From Campylobacter hyointestinalis subsp. lawsonii (lineage in GTDB: Bacteria; Campylobacterota; Campylobacteria; Campylobacterales; Campylobacteraceae): a DNA stretch of 64,000 bases. The notes below the pieces were generated by a model, which did not search any database, was not told the origin of the DNA, and was given only the letters and a program-made list of their open reading frames with translations. Both the position numbers and the translations under genes were made by a program. The stretch lies in NCBI RefSeq assembly GCF_013372165.1, contig NZ_CP053828.1, positions 1,302,001-1,366,000 of the forward strand, read 5' to 3'. Of the stretch, positions 1-11,304 are shown piece by piece (position 1 is the stretch's first letter; the number at the start of each line of letters is the position of its first letter).

Positions 1-905
1 ATTTTTGGTCCAGTTCTTTTTTCTACAAGCTCTATTAAATTTGTTCTAATGCCACGAGCAGGATATCCGACCGGACTTTTTATAAGCTTTATATCTTCTT
101 TTTTAGCATTTATTAAAACGCTTTTAAAATTATCACTAGCATCACACTCAAAAGTTCCGATAAATCTAGTTCCCATTTGTACGCCACTTGCACCTAAGTT
201 TATAGCTTTTACTATGTCTTCGTGATCCCAAATTCCACCAGCAGCCATAACAGGGATAGGCTTTTTGCCTATCTTTTCCCATTCACTAGCTTCTTTGACG
301 ACTGGTTCTATAAGTTTTTCTAATTGAAACTCTGGATCAACACACTGCTCATAAGTAAATCCTTGATGTCCGCCGCTAAGAGGTCCTTCTAACACAACTG
401 CATCAGGAAGTTTTTCATATCTTAGATGCCATCTTTTGCATATTATTTTAAGTGCTTTTGCAGAACTTACTATAGGTACTAGCGCAACATCTTTAAAGCC
501 CTTTGTGAGTTCTGGTAAATTTGTAGGAAGTCCAGCGCCTGAAATGATGATATTGATACCATGCTCGCAAGCATCTTTTACTATCCTAGCATAGTCATTA
601 CTAGCACACATTATATTTGCGGCCAAAGGTTTATCACCGCATATCTTTCTAGCATTATCTATGATAGCTTTAAATCCCTCTTTAGAGTAGAAGTTTTCGC
701 TATCATAAGGTTTATTATTTATCTCTTTTTTGATATGGCTTCTATTTTCGTAGTATCCGGTGCCCACTGAGCTGATAACGCCAAGACATCCATTTAAACT
801 AACATTTCCAGCAAGTTTATCCCAGCTGATACCAAGTCCCATACCGCCTTGAATAATCGGGTATTTTATTTCGTATTTTCCTATTTTTACGCTTTTTAGT
901 TCCAT
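1..905 (-). CDS. Nitronate monooxygenase family protein (3' end outside window)
   Basis: FMN-dependent TIM-barrel enzyme of the 2-nitropropane dioxygenase/FabK family, which oxidises nitronates or, in FabK members, reduces enoyl-ACP. About 301 N-terminal residues are visible and the C-terminus lies beyond base 1. Family marks I can read are the N-terminal IQGGMGLG, the GGHQGF loop around residue 197, and AAGGIWD followed by GVQMGTRF, which binds the FMN phosphate. The start ATG shares its A with the tyrS stop (TAATG), so it is probably translated with tyrS. The exact substrate cannot be read from sequence. Confidence 0.85.
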   Translation of the reverse strand, partial: MELKSVKIGKYEIKYPIIQGGMGLGISWDKLAGNVSLNGCLGVISSVGTGYYENRSHIKKEINNKPYDSENFYSKEGFKAIIDNARKICGDKPLAANIMCASNDYARIVKDACEHGINIIISGAGLPTNLPELTKGFKDVALVPIVSSAKALKIICKRWHLRYEKLPDAVVLEGPLSGGHQGFTYEQCVDPEFQLEKLIEPVVKEASEWEKIGKKPIPVMAAGGIWDHEDIVKAINLGASGVQMGTRFIGTFECDASDNFKSVLINAKKEDIKLIKSPVGYPARGIRTNLIELVEKRTGPK

Positions 906-2113
906 TACACTACCTTTAATTTTGCATATGTTCTTTTGCCGACTTGCAAAATATACTCACCTTTAGTAAGCTTAAGCTGCTCATCTCCTATTTTTTGTTG
1001 ATCTATGCTAACTGCATTTGCTTTTATGTGGCGACGAGCTTCTGCGTTACTAGAGCTAAGCCCACAATAACTAAGCGCCTCTACTATCCAGACTTCGTCT
1101 GTATTTATTTCAAACTCAGGCATATCGCTAGGAAGCTCTTTTTTGGAATGAACTTTATCAAATTCACTCTTAGCATTAGCTGCTATTTGTTCATCATAAA
1201 ATCTAGCAGTTATCTCTAAAGCAAGGTCTTCTTTTGCTTTTTTAGGGTGAGTCTCGCCTTTTTGTACAGATAGTTTTAAATTTGATATTTCATCGATACT
1301 TTTTGAGCTTAAAAGCTCATACCAAACCCACATAAGCTCATCGCTTATACTAAGAGTTTTAGCAAAGATATCGTTTGGATTTTCTGTTACACCTATATAA
1401 TTTCCAAGGCTTTTACTCATTTTATTTACGCCATCTAGCCCTACTAGTAATGGCATCATAATAATAGCTTGTTCTTTGCCTATACCATACGTTCGTCCAA
1501 GGGTGCGACCCATTAGAAGATTAAATTTTTGATCAGTTCCGCCCATTTCTATATCGCATTTCATAGCTACGCTATCATAGCCTTGTAAAAGAGGATATAA
1601 AAACTCGCTTATGGCTATAGGAGTTTCGTTTTTATAGCGTTTTGTAAAGTCGTCGCGTTCTAGCATTCTAGCTACATTAAAGGTGCTTGCAAGAGCTATC
1701 AGTCCATCTGCACCTAACGTGCTTAGCCAAGTCGAGTTAAACATAACCTCAGTTTTGCTCTCATCTAAAATCTTAAAAACTTGCTCTTTATACGTCTTTG
1801 CATTTTTAGCTATAGTCTCGTCATCTAAAATCTTTCTAGTAGCGCTTTTACCAGTAGGATCGCCAATCTTAGCTGTAAAATCACCTATTAAAAACTGAAC
1901 TATACCGCCGTGTTTTTGCAAAAGTGCCATTTTATTTAAAACTACTGTATGTCCTAGGTGCAAATCAGGAGCAGTCGGATCAAAACCTGCTTTTATATAG
2001 AAATTTGCACCATTGTCATAATAATTTTTTATCAAAGTTTCTATGCGCACAAAGTCTATTATCTCAGCAACACCTTTTTTGATCTCTTGCATTATAGCAT
2101 TTATATCAGCCAT
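905..2113 (-). CDS. tyrS: Tyrosyl-tRNA synthetase
   Basis: Class I aminoacyl-tRNA synthetase that charges tRNA-Tyr in the cytosol. The 402 residues are the usual bacterial length. The HIGH-type motif reads HLGH at residues 52-55, and KMSKS follows near residue 232. The last 65 residues form an S4 RNA-binding domain (AEARRHIKA). It starts 3 bases after the spoT stop and overlaps the downstream nitronate monooxygenase by one base, so the genes look co-transcribed. Confidence 0.97.
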   Translation of the reverse strand: MADINAIMQEIKKGVAEIIDFVRIETLIKNYYDNGANFYIKAGFDPTAPDLHLGHTVVLNKMALLQKHGGIVQFLIGDFTAKIGDPTGKSATRKILDDETIAKNAKTYKEQVFKILDESKTEVMFNSTWLSTLGADGLIALASTFNVARMLERDDFTKRYKNETPIAISEFLYPLLQGYDSVAMKCDIEMGGTDQKFNLLMGRTLGRTYGIGKEQAIIMMPLLVGLDGVNKMSKSLGNYIGVTENPNDIFAKTLSISDELMWVWYELLSSKSIDEISNLKLSVQKGETHPKKAKEDLALEITARFYDEQIAANAKSEFDKVHSKKELPSDMPEFEINTDEVWIVEALSYCGLSSSNAEARRHIKANAVSIDQQKIGDEQLKLTKGEYILQVGKRTYAKLKVV

Positions 2114-2116
2114 ACT

Positions 2117-4315
2117 TTACTCTCCTTGATTATGATAAGCATCAGATAGAGATTTAAACTCAACTATCTTATATCTCTCTTTTAGTCTATCTCTTATAGC
2201 ATTACTATCTAAATTTTCATTTAATTCTATAGTAACATCAAAGTAATCACCAGCCACAGAATCATCGCTTTCATTTAAAGTGATCGTTACTAGATCGACA
2301 TTTAATTTAGCCAAATATGTCAAAAATGCAGCCAAACTTCCTCTTTTATTTTCTATGCTAAGGATCACCTTGTAGCGATGTGGGGCATTTCTTGTCCATT
2401 TGACAAATATCATCTCATCTTTATTTTCCATAAATTTAGCAGCTCTTTCGCAAAGCTTATGATGAACTACTACATTGTGCCCAGATCTAAAGCCGATGAT
2501 ATCATCTCCTCTTTTTGGATTGCAACAATAATCAAACTCAACAGCATTTATTTTGTGATTTGAATACACTACGATATTGTCAAATTTTTGTTTTTTAACT
2601 TCATATTTATTTGCAAAACCAAGTCCAAAAAGCTTATCTTCTTTAGGATATTTTTTTAGAGCATTTACAACATCTTGAAGATAAACAGAATCAGTTGCGG
2701 CGCGAGATATTTTTTTACTTAAATTTTCTTTTTCAAGCCAATTTAATATTTTGGATTCTTGCACATTAAATATACCAACTAAAATATCTACAGCAACTTG
2801 ATAATTTATATCTCTGATCTTTTGCCTACAAAAGTTTCTGATTGTAGCTCTTGCCTTTCCTGTTTTAACGCTAGTAAGCCATGAACATCGATAATGGGCT
2901 TCATCGCCTGTCACGATGCGAACTATATCTCCGTTTTTTAACTCAGTCAAAAGAGGCACTCTTACCCTATTTACATAAGCTTCTTTTGCGTGAAGTCCGA
3001 CTTCTGAGTGGATTTCGTAAGCATAATCAAGTGCCGTAGCACCTCTAGGAAGTGTGAAAATTCCGCCCTTTGGCGAATACACGGCGATATCTTCTACATA
3101 CAAACTATCTTTAGCGTATTCATAAAGGTCTTCTACGCTTCTTTCTTCACTCTCAACTGAACTTATATCACTTAGCCAGTCAAGTTTTGGAGAGATAAGA
3201 CCTCCACTTTTGTATTTCCAGTGAGCAGCCACGCCGTACTCTGCGGTTTTATGCATATCAAATGTTCTGATCTGAGCTTCTATGATAGCTTTATTATCAA
3301 AAATAGTAGTGTGTATGGTTTGATAGCCATTTTGTTTTGGCAAAGCAACATAATCTTTAAATCTAGATATTAAAGGATTGAAGTTTATATGTAAAATTCC
3401 AAGCGCCAAATAACAATCTTTTGGATTTTGTACTAAAATACGAACAGCTAAGAGATCTAAGACCTCTTCCATACTGATACCTTTTCTTTGCATTTTTAAG
3501 TAGATAGAATAATAATGTTTTATACGCTTTTGAATTTCAAAACTATCTTCCGTAAAACCATTTGTGAGTAGCTTTTCGCTAACTTTTTGGCTAAAAGAGT
3601 TTATCTTTAGCTGAAGTTGTTGTTTATGTTCATTTATATATGAATCAATAACTGCGTATTCATTTGGGAGCACATATTTAAAACTTAGATCTTCTAGTAT
3701 ATTTTTAAGAGAGGAGATACCTAGTCTATGAGCGATAGGGGCATAAACTACCAAAGTTTCTTCTGCTATACGTTTTTGTTTATCTGGTCTTAAAGCACCA
3801 AGAGTAAGCATATTATGAAGTCTGTCACAAAGCTTTATAACAAGCACCCTAACATCTTCTATAGATACTAAAAGCATTTTTCTAAAAGTAAGTGCAGAAG
3901 CGGCTAGTTTTTCATTAGAACTAGAACTTACGAGCTCATTTTCTCTTATGGCTACTATCTTTGTAAGTCCTCTTACTAAATTCATAACCTCTTGCCCGAA
4001 CTCAAATTTAATCTCATCTTCACTACACTCTGTATCTTCGACAACATCGTGCAAAAGCGAAGCTATAAGCATACTTTCGTCCGCACCCATATGTGCTACA
4101 AATGAGCACACAAGTATAGGATGTATGGCGTAAGGCTCACCACTTTTTCTAAACTGCCCATCGTGCAAACGCACGCAATAATCTACTGCTTTAAGAAGCA
4201 TACCAGTAGGTTTGGCTACTGAATACAGAACATCTTTAGCAGACTCTATATTTTTACAAAGGACAACCTCTTCTATGAGTTGTTCTAATAATTGCTCACT
4301 ATTTATTTGATTCAA
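2117..4315 (-). CDS. spoT: Bifunctional (p)ppGpp synthetase/hydrolase
   Basis: The 732-residue RelA/SpoT homologue makes and degrades the stringent-response alarmone (p)ppGpp. The hydrolase domain keeps its metal-binding HD pair at residues 89-90 ([10 protein letters not shown]), so hydrolysis should be active. The synthetase domain follows, with the conserved NGYQTIHT segment near residue 330. A TGS domain lies around residues 395-455 and an ACT-type domain at the C-terminus. The group normally has one RSH enzyme, and the intact HD motif argues for a bifunctional protein. The start overlaps the end of rpoZ by 17 bases, which suggests coupled translation; the omega subunit itself takes part in ppGpp binding in some bacteria. 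Confidence 0.96.
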   Translation of the reverse strand: MNQINSEQLLEQLIEEVVLCKNIESAKDVLYSVAKPTGMLLKAVDYCVRLHDGQFRKSGEPYAIHPILVCSFVAHMGADESMLIASLLHDVVEDTECSEDEIKFEFGQEVMNLVRGLTKIVAIRENELVSSSSNEKLAASALTFRKMLLVSIEDVRVLVIKLCDRLHNMLTLGALRPDKQKRIAEETLVVYAPIAHRLGISSLKNILEDLSFKYVLPNEYAVIDSYINEHKQQLQLKINSFSQKVSEKLLTNGFTEDSFEIQKRIKHYYSIYLKMQRKGISMEEVLDLLAVRILVQNPKDCYLALGILHINFNPLISRFKDYVALPKQNGYQTIHTTIFDNKAIIEAQIRTFDMHKTAEYGVAAHWKYKSGGLISPKLDWLSDISSVESEERSVEDLYEYAKDSLYVEDIAVYSPKGGIFTLPRGATALDYAYEIHSEVGLHAKEAYVNRVRVPLLTELKNGDIVRIVTGDEAHYRCSWLTSVKTGKARATIRNFCRQKIRDINYQVAVDILVGIFNVQESKILNWLEKENLSKKISRAATDSVYLQDVVNALKKYPKEDKLFGLGFANKYEVKKQKFDNIVVYSNHKINAVEFDYCCNPKRGDDIIGFRSGHNVVVHHKLCERAAKFMENKDEMIFVKWTRNAPHRYKVILSIENKRGSLAAFLTYLAKLNVDLVTITLNESDDSVAGDYFDVTIELNENLDSNAIRDRLKERYKIVEFKSLSDAYHNQGE

Positions 4316-4520
4316 CTAATCCCTCTAATGCGATTTTTCCCTCAGCTATCTCACGCAACGCTATATCTGTAAATTTAATTTTTGCATTATCTAATTTTAC
4401 AAGTGGAGCATCGCCCTGGGCTAATGCTTCGGCTCTTTTTGCTACAAGTAATGACAATTTATATCTATCATTATCAAGTGCATTTAATGCTTTTGATGCT
4501 ATTTCTTCTGTTCTTTGCAT
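4299..4520 (-). CDS. rpoZ: RNA polymerase omega subunit
   Basis: The smallest core RNA polymerase subunit (73 residues), which assists assembly of beta-prime. It has the family pattern of an N-terminal helix ending [13 protein letters not shown] followed by a short acidic tail. A good ribosome-binding site (AAGGAGA) precedes the ATG. It sits between pyrH and spoT, the order known from C. jejuni. Confidence 0.93.
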   Translation of the reverse strand: MQRTEEIASKALNALDNDRYKLSLLVAKRAEALAQGDAPLVKLDNAKIKFTDIALREIAEGKIALEGLVESNK

Positions 4521-4532
4521 TTAGTCTCCTTA

Positions 4533-5258
<726 letters not shown>

Positions 5259-5304
5259 CTAAAAATTGCTAATTATATCTAAAAACTCTTTAATATTTTT
5301 TAAC

Positions 5305-6504
5305 TTACTTAAGGCTTATAAGCTCAAGCGGATCTATATGATAACTTTTTTGAGTAACTTCAAACGTCAGATCTTGCTTTACTCTACCTATGACATAACC
5401 TTGTTTTACCTTACTGCCTACTTTTATCGTCGGAGCTATCTTATTAAGATGAGCATATATCGTATGTATGCCTCCGCTATTTTCTACTATAACTACTTTA
5501 TCTAAAACAGCAGTATCTTTAGCAAATACAACGGTGCCTGGCAATACGCTTTTGACCTTTGCATCGCCTTGTTTTGAGCGAAGAACTACTGATTCATTAA
5601 AGATTTTGATATTGTAGATAGGATCGATATAGTCTCCAAATTTTTGTTTAACTATAAAATCATCAAGCGGGGCTATTGTTTTTTCACCCGTATATTTTTT
5701 CACATTGCTCGTTTGGTAGCTAGAACCAAACTGTTTTATGTCGCCTTTTGAGTTTTGAGTTGTGATAGACTCGGTTTTTGACTCTGTTTTTTGACTCTGT
5801 TTTTTAGCCAAAATTTGAAGCTGTTCAAGCGTTTTTCTAAGCTCATCTTGTTGATTTTGAATATCTGCTAATTTTTTGGAATATATCTCTTTGTCTTGCT
5901 TTAGACTCTCAAGATTATCTTTTTGCTTATTTTGCAATCCTTTAAGTTTCAATGCTTTTAGCTTAAATTCTCTAAGATCTGACTTTATGATTCCGATCTT
6001 ATCTGATTTTGTTTTTATCAAATTTAAAGTGCTCTCATAGTCTTTTGCGAGCTTTTTAAACTCGTCTTTCATAACTGAGTTTAACTTATCTAAAACCTCA
6101 TTTGCTATGATGCTCTCTTCGCTCTCTTCATACTCGTTTGGGGCGATAAGATCATAAGCAAAGTCCTCACTGATGATGCGAATCAGCTTTTTTTCCATAT
6201 CTTTTTGATTTTTTACAAGACCTTCATTTTGTGCGCTTAGCTCGTTTAGCTCGCTATTTGCACTCTGAGCTTTACTCTCTAGCTCAGTAACTTGCTTTGA
6301 GAGTTCTTCTATCTGTTTTGCTGTCTCTTTTACACTAGATTCACCTTTTATGATATCACTAGCTAGTTCTTCTATTTTTTTATTGAGCTGAGTTTCAAGC
6401 TTTTTAGCCGATTTTAATGTATCTTGCTTATCTTGAATTTTATCAGCCACGCTAGCGCCAAAAAGACTTAGCGTAAAAAAGATACAAAATAAAAATTTCA
6501 GCAT
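5305..6504 (-). CDS. EnvC-type murein hydrolase activator with degenerate LytM domain
   Basis: A 399-residue secreted protein: signal peptide (about residues 1-19), a long coiled coil (about 20-235, rich in Lys, Glu and Leu), a linker, and a C-terminal LytM/M23 domain. In active M23 peptidases zinc is held by an HxxxD and an HxH motif. Here the last motif reads DLTFEV where HLHFE is expected, and no upstream His is present, so it is probably not a peptidase. This matches E. coli EnvC, which activates amidases when signalled by FtsEX, and ftsX and ftsE lie immediately upstream (FtsX stop TAG is followed directly by this ATG). The role in daughter-cell separation is inferred from family and context. 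Confidence 0.85.
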   Translation of the reverse strand: MLKFLFCIFFTLSLFGASVADKIQDKQDTLKSAKKLETQLNKKIEELASDIIKGESSVKETAKQIEELSKQVTELESKAQSANSELNELSAQNEGLVKNQKDMEKKLIRIISEDFAYDLIAPNEYEESEESIIANEVLDKLNSVMKDEFKKLAKDYESTLNLIKTKSDKIGIIKSDLREFKLKALKLKGLQNKQKDNLESLKQDKEIYSKKLADIQNQQDELRKTLEQLQILAKKQSQKTESKTESITTQNSKGDIKQFGSSYQTSNVKKYTGEKTIAPLDDFIVKQKFGDYIDPIYNIKIFNESVVLRSKQGDAKVKSVLPGTVVFAKDTAVLDKVVIVENSGGIHTIYAHLNKIAPTIKVGSKVKQGYVIGRVKQDLTFEVTQKSYHIDPLELISLK

Positions 6505-7314
6505 CTAGTTGTCTCTTGATTTTAACATTACTAAACTAACTGCTACTATAGATACGATTATCGAAGCGCCAAATAAAATAACACTATCAGTAGCTAGATC
6601 TAAACTAGGTATATCAAAACCTAGTCCAAAAATAGTACTATTTACGATATCTAAATTTGGTAAAACCGCGTATATCGCTATAACTAAAACAGTTGCAAAC
6701 ATACTATCGATAATAGCTAGTTTATAAAGCATCGCTGATTTTAGCCAATATGGAGCTCCAAATAAAGTCATAATCTCAACTCTACGCTTATGCTCATAAA
6801 GCCAAATTTTCATCTGTTTGAAGATGAGTGCGATACCCATAAGAGAGGTAATGACGATAAAGCATTCAAATACCTTTTTTGATAAAACAAGCATTTTATA
6901 AATTTTATCATGCGTTTTAGAAAACGTTTCGACTTTTTTTACGCCTTCTATCTTAAGCAGTTTGTCTTTTATAGTTTTCATATATTTTGAACTAGGAAAG
7001 CTGTTTAATTTAAGCGAATAAAATTTTGGTAAAGCATTACCCAATATAGATAAATTTTTTGCTGAGATATCCTCTTTGAGTCTATCTAAAACACTCTTTG
7101 TATCAAGCGGAATTATCTCTTTAAATGTGTTTATTTCATCTTTTAAAACAGTAGCGTTTAGCTCATTTTGACTGACTATGATGATGTTATAATCATTTCC
7201 CATAGCCAATTCGTAGTTTTGCACTATCTTATTTACCATCAGGCTAAACTCTACTCCAAAAAGCAGTATGACTAATGGAAATATAACGCCGATATGATTT
7301 TTAAACGATCTCAT
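6505..7314 (-). CDS. ftsX: Cell-division ABC transporter permease FtsX
   Basis: Inner-membrane partner of FtsE. The 269 residues show one N-terminal transmembrane segment (about 10-30), a periplasmic domain to about residue 145, then three membrane segments, the standard FtsX topology. The start overlaps ftsE by 14 bases. Together with the adjacent EnvC-like gene it forms a compact divisome module that couples ATP hydrolysis to peptidoglycan hydrolysis outside the membrane. Confidence 0.9.
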   Translation of the reverse strand: MRSFKNHIGVIFPLVILLFGVEFSLMVNKIVQNYELAMGNDYNIIIVSQNELNATVLKDEINTFKEIIPLDTKSVLDRLKEDISAKNLSILGNALPKFYSLKLNSFPSSKYMKTIKDKLLKIEGVKKVETFSKTHDKIYKMLVLSKKVFECFIVITSLMGIALIFKQMKIWLYEHKRRVEIMTLFGAPYWLKSAMLYKLAIIDSMFATVLVIAIYAVLPNLDIVNSTIFGLGFDIPSLDLATDSVILFGASIIVSIVAVSLVMLKSRDN

Positions 7315-7972
7315 TTATCGCTCCGCCGACTAGTTCAAGATGTCTATATGCTATCCTAAGACTTGATGGAATTTTATGCGTAACTACAACAACACAAGTT
7401 CCAAGTCCTTCTTTTGCGGACTTTAAAAGCGACCAAATAACATCACTTGAATACTCATCTAAGCTTCCAGTAGGCTCATCACAAAGCAAAAGCTGAGGAT
7501 TATGAGCTATCGATCTTGCCATTGCGACACGCTGCTGCTCACCGCCACTAAGCTCTAAGGGAAATTTGTCAGCTTTATGAAGTAAATTTACATGTTTTAA
7601 AAGCTTCGCGGCTTGTTTTTGGCATACTGATTGATTATAACCTTTGATGATCAAAGGAAGCATCACATTTTTCTCAACATTCCACTCATTTATAAGCCTA
7701 AAATCTTGAAAAATAATGCCAATTTTTTGTCTAAGAAGTGCTAAATTTGAACGGCTTATACCATTTAGCTCGTTCAAACAGATATTCATACTACCGCTAT
7801 TTATGCCTATGTCGCCGTACATAGATTTTAAAAGAGTTGATTTGCCACTTCCGCTTTTTCCGGTTATAAATACAAAATCGCTAACGCCTATATCAAAACT
7901 AACGTTATTTATAACGTTCAAATTTTTTTCATAAGAGATCGTTAAATTTCTAGCCTCTACAATGTTTTGCAA
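7301..7972 (-). CDS. ftsE: Cell-division ABC transporter ATPase FtsE
   Basis: ATP-binding protein of the FtsEX complex. All ABC motifs are present in 223 residues: Walker A GKSGSGKST at 38-46, signature LSGGEQQR, Walker B LLCDEPTG, and a switch His (VVVTHK). It overlaps trmB at its start (16 bases) and ftsX at its end, so the three genes are probably translationally coupled. Confidence 0.93.
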   Translation of the reverse strand: MQNIVEARNLTISYEKNLNVINNVSFDIGVSDFVFITGKSGSGKSTLLKSMYGDIGINSGSMNICLNELNGISRSNLALLRQKIGIIFQDFRLINEWNVEKNVMLPLIIKGYNQSVCQKQAAKLLKHVNLLHKADKFPLELSGGEQQRVAMARSIAHNPQLLLCDEPTGSLDEYSSDVIWSLLKSAKEGLGTCVVVVTHKIPSSLRIAYRHLELVGGAINEIV

Positions 7973-9132
7973 GTCAAATACTCCCTTATTTTTTGGTGTG
8001 CTTTTAAATTTTCAGGTGTTAAAAGAGGTTTTTTGATAAAGTAATCCGCAAAGTCATTTTCTACTAAAATATAGCAATGCTCAGGGCGATAAAAAGATCC
8101 AAAAGCGACCCTTATAAGAACACCACCGGACTTTTTCTTATAAAGTCTTTCGATATGCACAAAATAATTATCTTCTTTGAAAATGGTATTTTTAAATTTA
8201 GATAAAACAAAGCTCTCATCAACACTGCCAAATTCAAAATCCCCATCTAAGTTTTGCATTTTTGAGTTTATGGAATTCGTAAAGATAACATCATAGATAT
8301 CTTTATTTTGTCTTATCCATCTATCTTCGTATTTGCTAGATACTTCTAAAAATCTATTTTTATAGATTTGAATTTGGCTATCGTCTAAATTTAAAAAATG
8401 AGATATGGTAAAATCGCTATATCCCCTATCATCGCTTCTTAGCTCAAATTTACCAGACACCTTTAAAATCCTTTGAACTTCACTAGCAAATGATGCGCTA
8501 ACTACTCTTCTCTTTTCGGATTTTTCCCACGGAATAGGAAAATGTAAAAATACCTTATCTACTAGATTTGATCCTATTAAAGACAAAACTAGCCTAGCGT
8601 CTAAATTTAAAAGAATCACGTTTTTTAAATTTAAACTAGCCGCAAGATTATTTACTTGCTCTACACAAGGCTTATAGACTTCTATGCCGACTATTAGGAC
8701 GCCCGGATTTTCTTTAGCTTGATATAAAAGATGTCTGCCGCTACCAAAACCTATCTCTATATATATTTTTTTAAATTTAGAAGTGCGAAGATATTCTAAA
8801 AACTCTTTATCATTGAAAATATACTCTTTTTTTTCTAACTGTTTATCATTTTTTATAGCAATGGCTTCGCTCTTTATATTAGACGTATTTAGATCTCTAT
8901 AGCATACCAAAGCACTTTGCAAAAGCCCAAGAGACGCTGGGCGAGTTATCTTTTCGCCCTTTATAACATAGTCGTTTTCTCTCTTTTTTACAGTTAGAAA
9001 AAATTCGCTTTCGTTTGATTTTGTATAGACAAGACTCTCACTCTCATCGTCTGCGCTCCAGATAAATGAAACGTTTTTTTCTCCGAAAGGATAAGGGGTA
9101 TCTTTTAAATTTGCGACTATGAAATTTGGCAT
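7957..9132 (-). CDS. trmB: tRNA (guanine-N7-)-methyltransferase
   Basis: Forms m7G46 in the variable loop of tRNAs using S-adenosylmethionine. At 391 residues it is far longer than the roughly 240 of E. coli TrmB. The extra material is an N-terminal segment of about 120 residues and a C-terminal tail, as in other epsilonproteobacterial versions. The SAM-binding loop reads IEIGFGSGRHL and the TrmB signature FPDPWxK appears as FPIPWEKSEKRR. Its start overlaps the flpA stop by one base. Confidence 0.9.
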   Translation of the reverse strand: MPNFIVANLKDTPYPFGEKNVSFIWSADDESESLVYTKSNESEFFLTVKKRENDYVIKGEKITRPASLGLLQSALVCYRDLNTSNIKSEAIAIKNDKQLEKKEYIFNDKEFLEYLRTSKFKKIYIEIGFGSGRHLLYQAKENPGVLIVGIEVYKPCVEQVNNLAASLNLKNVILLNLDARLVLSLIGSNLVDKVFLHFPIPWEKSEKRRVVSASFASEVQRILKVSGKFELRSDDRGYSDFTISHFLNLDDSQIQIYKNRFLEVSSKYEDRWIRQNKDIYDVIFTNSINSKMQNLDGDFEFGSVDESFVLSKFKNTIFKEDNYFVHIERLYKKKSGGVLIRVAFGSFYRPEHCYILVENDFADYFIKKPLLTPENLKAHQKIREYLTCKTL

Positions 9133-10349
9133 TACTTAGCTTCTACGACAGCTTGTTTTGATGCGTCTGAGTTTATACCATATTCATCAACGCCGATAAT
9201 TTTATAAATATATTTACCGCCCATTTGGATATTTGAGTCGCTATATTCATTGCTTGTTATATCTTGTAAAACCTCATCTCCGCTTGGACCTGACTTTAAT
9301 ATAGTATATTTCACGCTCCTAAAATCACTTCCAGAATTCCAACTTAGATATATGCTTAAACCATTAAAATTTGCATCTGTAATATATGGTGCTTTTGGCG
9401 ATGTTAGCGTACTTCCAACTACGTCGTTTTGCTGTTTTGGACTCTCTAATCCATCTTTGTCTATAGCAGTAACTTTATAATACATTTGAGCGCCATTTTC
9501 ATTGATAAGATCAGTATATTCAGTAGCGGTAGTTTCAGCAAGCTTCATAAGTGGAAATATCTTATTTGATGACCTATAAACCACAAAATGAGAAAAATCA
9601 TCGTTTGTATTTGGATCCCATGTTAAGGTTATCTTTTTAGGTAAATTCGTCGTCGCACTCACATTTGTAACCAAATTTGGCAACGCCTTTGTTTGAGCAG
9701 ATATCACTTGGCTTGGAGCTGATGTTATGCCATCAACAGTCCTTACAAATATCCTATATCTGTAATTGTGATTTGGATCTAAGCCATCATCGATATATTC
9801 GGCATTCAACCTACCTGTTACGGTTGCTATCTGATACCATTTATCGCTTGATATGTCATTTCTTTCTATAAGATAAGATGCCACTCTAGCATCTGGATGA
9901 GGCCTCCAAAGTATCTTTACTCTATTTGGCAAACCATAGATCGCTTGAGCAAACGAGACAGACTCTATGAGCTTTGCTGTAGTCGCGACTACGCCTTGTC
10001 CGGCGTTTGAAACATTACCATTTTTATCATATGTTCTTAGATCATATATGTATTCAGTAGAAGGCGCTAAACCAGTATCTACGTAGTGAGTTGAAAATCT
10101 ATCTTTTATCTTAGCAACCATTCCCATTTTATTATTATCGTTTGGGTTTGATCTGTATAAGTAGTAGCCATTAACGCTTTCATCATTGATAGGAGTCCAT
10201 TCAAAAGCTATTTGCGTCATATCGCTGATAGTTTTGAGACTATTTATTGTAGGCAAATTTGGATTTACTTTACTTGGCGAGCTTGGAGCACACCCACTGA
10301 TGAGAGTCATCAAACATAGCGCTGATAAATTTAGGATTAATTTTTTCAT
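9132..10349 (-). CDS. flpA: FlpA-like fibronectin type III domain lipoprotein
   Basis: Surface lipoprotein of 405 residues. The signal peptide ends in the lipobox LISGC (Cys at about residue 20). Four fibronectin type III repeats follow, roughly residues 33-125, 128-222, 224-315 and 317-403, each with the Trp/Tyr core and a YRSN- or YLIER-like strand. Position next to trmB and the pseudouridine synthase matches C. jejuni FlpA (Cj1279c), an adhesin that binds host fibronectin. The adhesin role is carried over from that homologue. Its first 80 bases lie inside the 3' end of the pseudouridine synthase gene. Confidence 0.85.
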   Translation of the reverse strand: MKKLILNLSALCLMTLISGCAPSSPSKVNPNLPTINSLKTISDMTQIAFEWTPINDESVNGYYLYRSNPNDNNKMGMVAKIKDRFSTHYVDTGLAPSTEYIYDLRTYDKNGNVSNAGQGVVATTAKLIESVSFAQAIYGLPNRVKILWRPHPDARVASYLIERNDISSDKWYQIATVTGRLNAEYIDDGLDPNHNYRYRIFVRTVDGITSAPSQVISAQTKALPNLVTNVSATTNLPKKITLTWDPNTNDDFSHFVVYRSSNKIFPLMKLAETTATEYTDLINENGAQMYYKVTAIDKDGLESPKQQNDVVGSTLTSPKAPYITDANFNGLSIYLSWNSGSDFRSVKYTILKSGPSGDEVLQDITSNEYSDSNIQMGGKYIYKIIGVDEYGINSDASKQAVVEAK

Positions 10350-11253
10350 TTATAGTCTCCTTGTTAAATTTAGTATGTAAAATTTCATAAAAATCTTGCG
10401 GTAATGCAGCTACAAATTCTAGCTTCTTACCGCTTTTTGGATGTATTAAATTTAAAATATATGCGTGTAGCATAACTCTATTAATTTTAGCAATCTTGTT
10501 CTTAAAACCGTATAAATTATCGCCTAAAATATGGCGGTTTATACTTGCTAAATGCACTCTTATCTGATGAGTTCTACCTGTAAATAGCTTCGCACAAACC
10601 AAATTTACGTCATCATCATCTAAAATATTTGCAAATGCCGATTTAGCATATCTGCCACCACTAACAACTGCTTTTTTTAGCCTGTTTTGCTCATTTCTAC
10701 CTATAGGCTTTTCTACTATGATATTTTCTTTTAAACTAAGATCGCTAAGAGCTAAATAAATTCTTCCCATACTTTTATCTGCTAGCTGAGCGCTCAGCGC
10801 TGCGTGAGCGGCATTGTTTTTAGCTACTGCTAAAACTCCGCTAGTGCCACGATCTAATCTATGAACGATACCTGCTCTAACATCTGCATTTATGGTTGAA
10901 AGCGTATAATTTTTTGATTTTAGCCATTCTACTAAAGTCGCTTCTTTTACGCTTGGAGCTGGATGCACGACTAAATTTGCAGGTTTATTTACTACTAGTA
11001 TATCTTCATCTTCGTATAAAATTTCTACATCAAAATCAACTTTTTGTTTGGCTATCTCTTCTGCTTTTTTTGGAAGATCAAAACAGATCTTATCGCCTAC
11101 TAAAACTTTAAAAGACGGCTTATTTGAAATTTTATCATTTACTAAAACATTTGAATTTTTTATAAGTTCGCTTATTTGATTTCTAGAAGTCTTAAGTTCT
11201 AAAGAGAGAATTTGATCTAGTCTGCCTGAGCAACTAGAGATAAATTCATTCAA
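10270..11253 (-). CDS. rluD: RluA-family pseudouridine synthase (RluD-like)
   Basis: Converts uridines of 23S rRNA to pseudouridine. The 327 residues comprise an N-terminal S4 domain (about 1-75) and the catalytic domain with HRLDRGTSG, whose Asp is the nucleophile. The fold ends near IKHTKF-type residues around 300; the last 27 or so residues run into flpA in another frame. This 80-base overlap is long but both frames are open and both products are recognisable. RluD is the likeliest subfamily; RluC cannot be fully excluded. Confidence 0.85.
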   Translation of the reverse strand: MNEFISSCSGRLDQILSLELKTSRNQISELIKNSNVLVNDKISNKPSFKVLVGDKICFDLPKKAEEIAKQKVDFDVEILYEDEDILVVNKPANLVVHPAPSVKEATLVEWLKSKNYTLSTINADVRAGIVHRLDRGTSGVLAVAKNNAAHAALSAQLADKSMGRIYLALSDLSLKENIIVEKPIGRNEQNRLKKAVVSGGRYAKSAFANILDDDDVNLVCAKLFTGRTHQIRVHLASINRHILGDNLYGFKNKIAKINRVMLHAYILNLIHPKSGKKLEFVAALPQDFYEILHTKFNKETINEKINPKFISAMFDDSHQWVCSKLAK

Positions 11254-11304
11254 TATTAATCCTTTTTTTAATATAATTTTACCAAAAAATTCTTAGGTTT
11301 AAAT

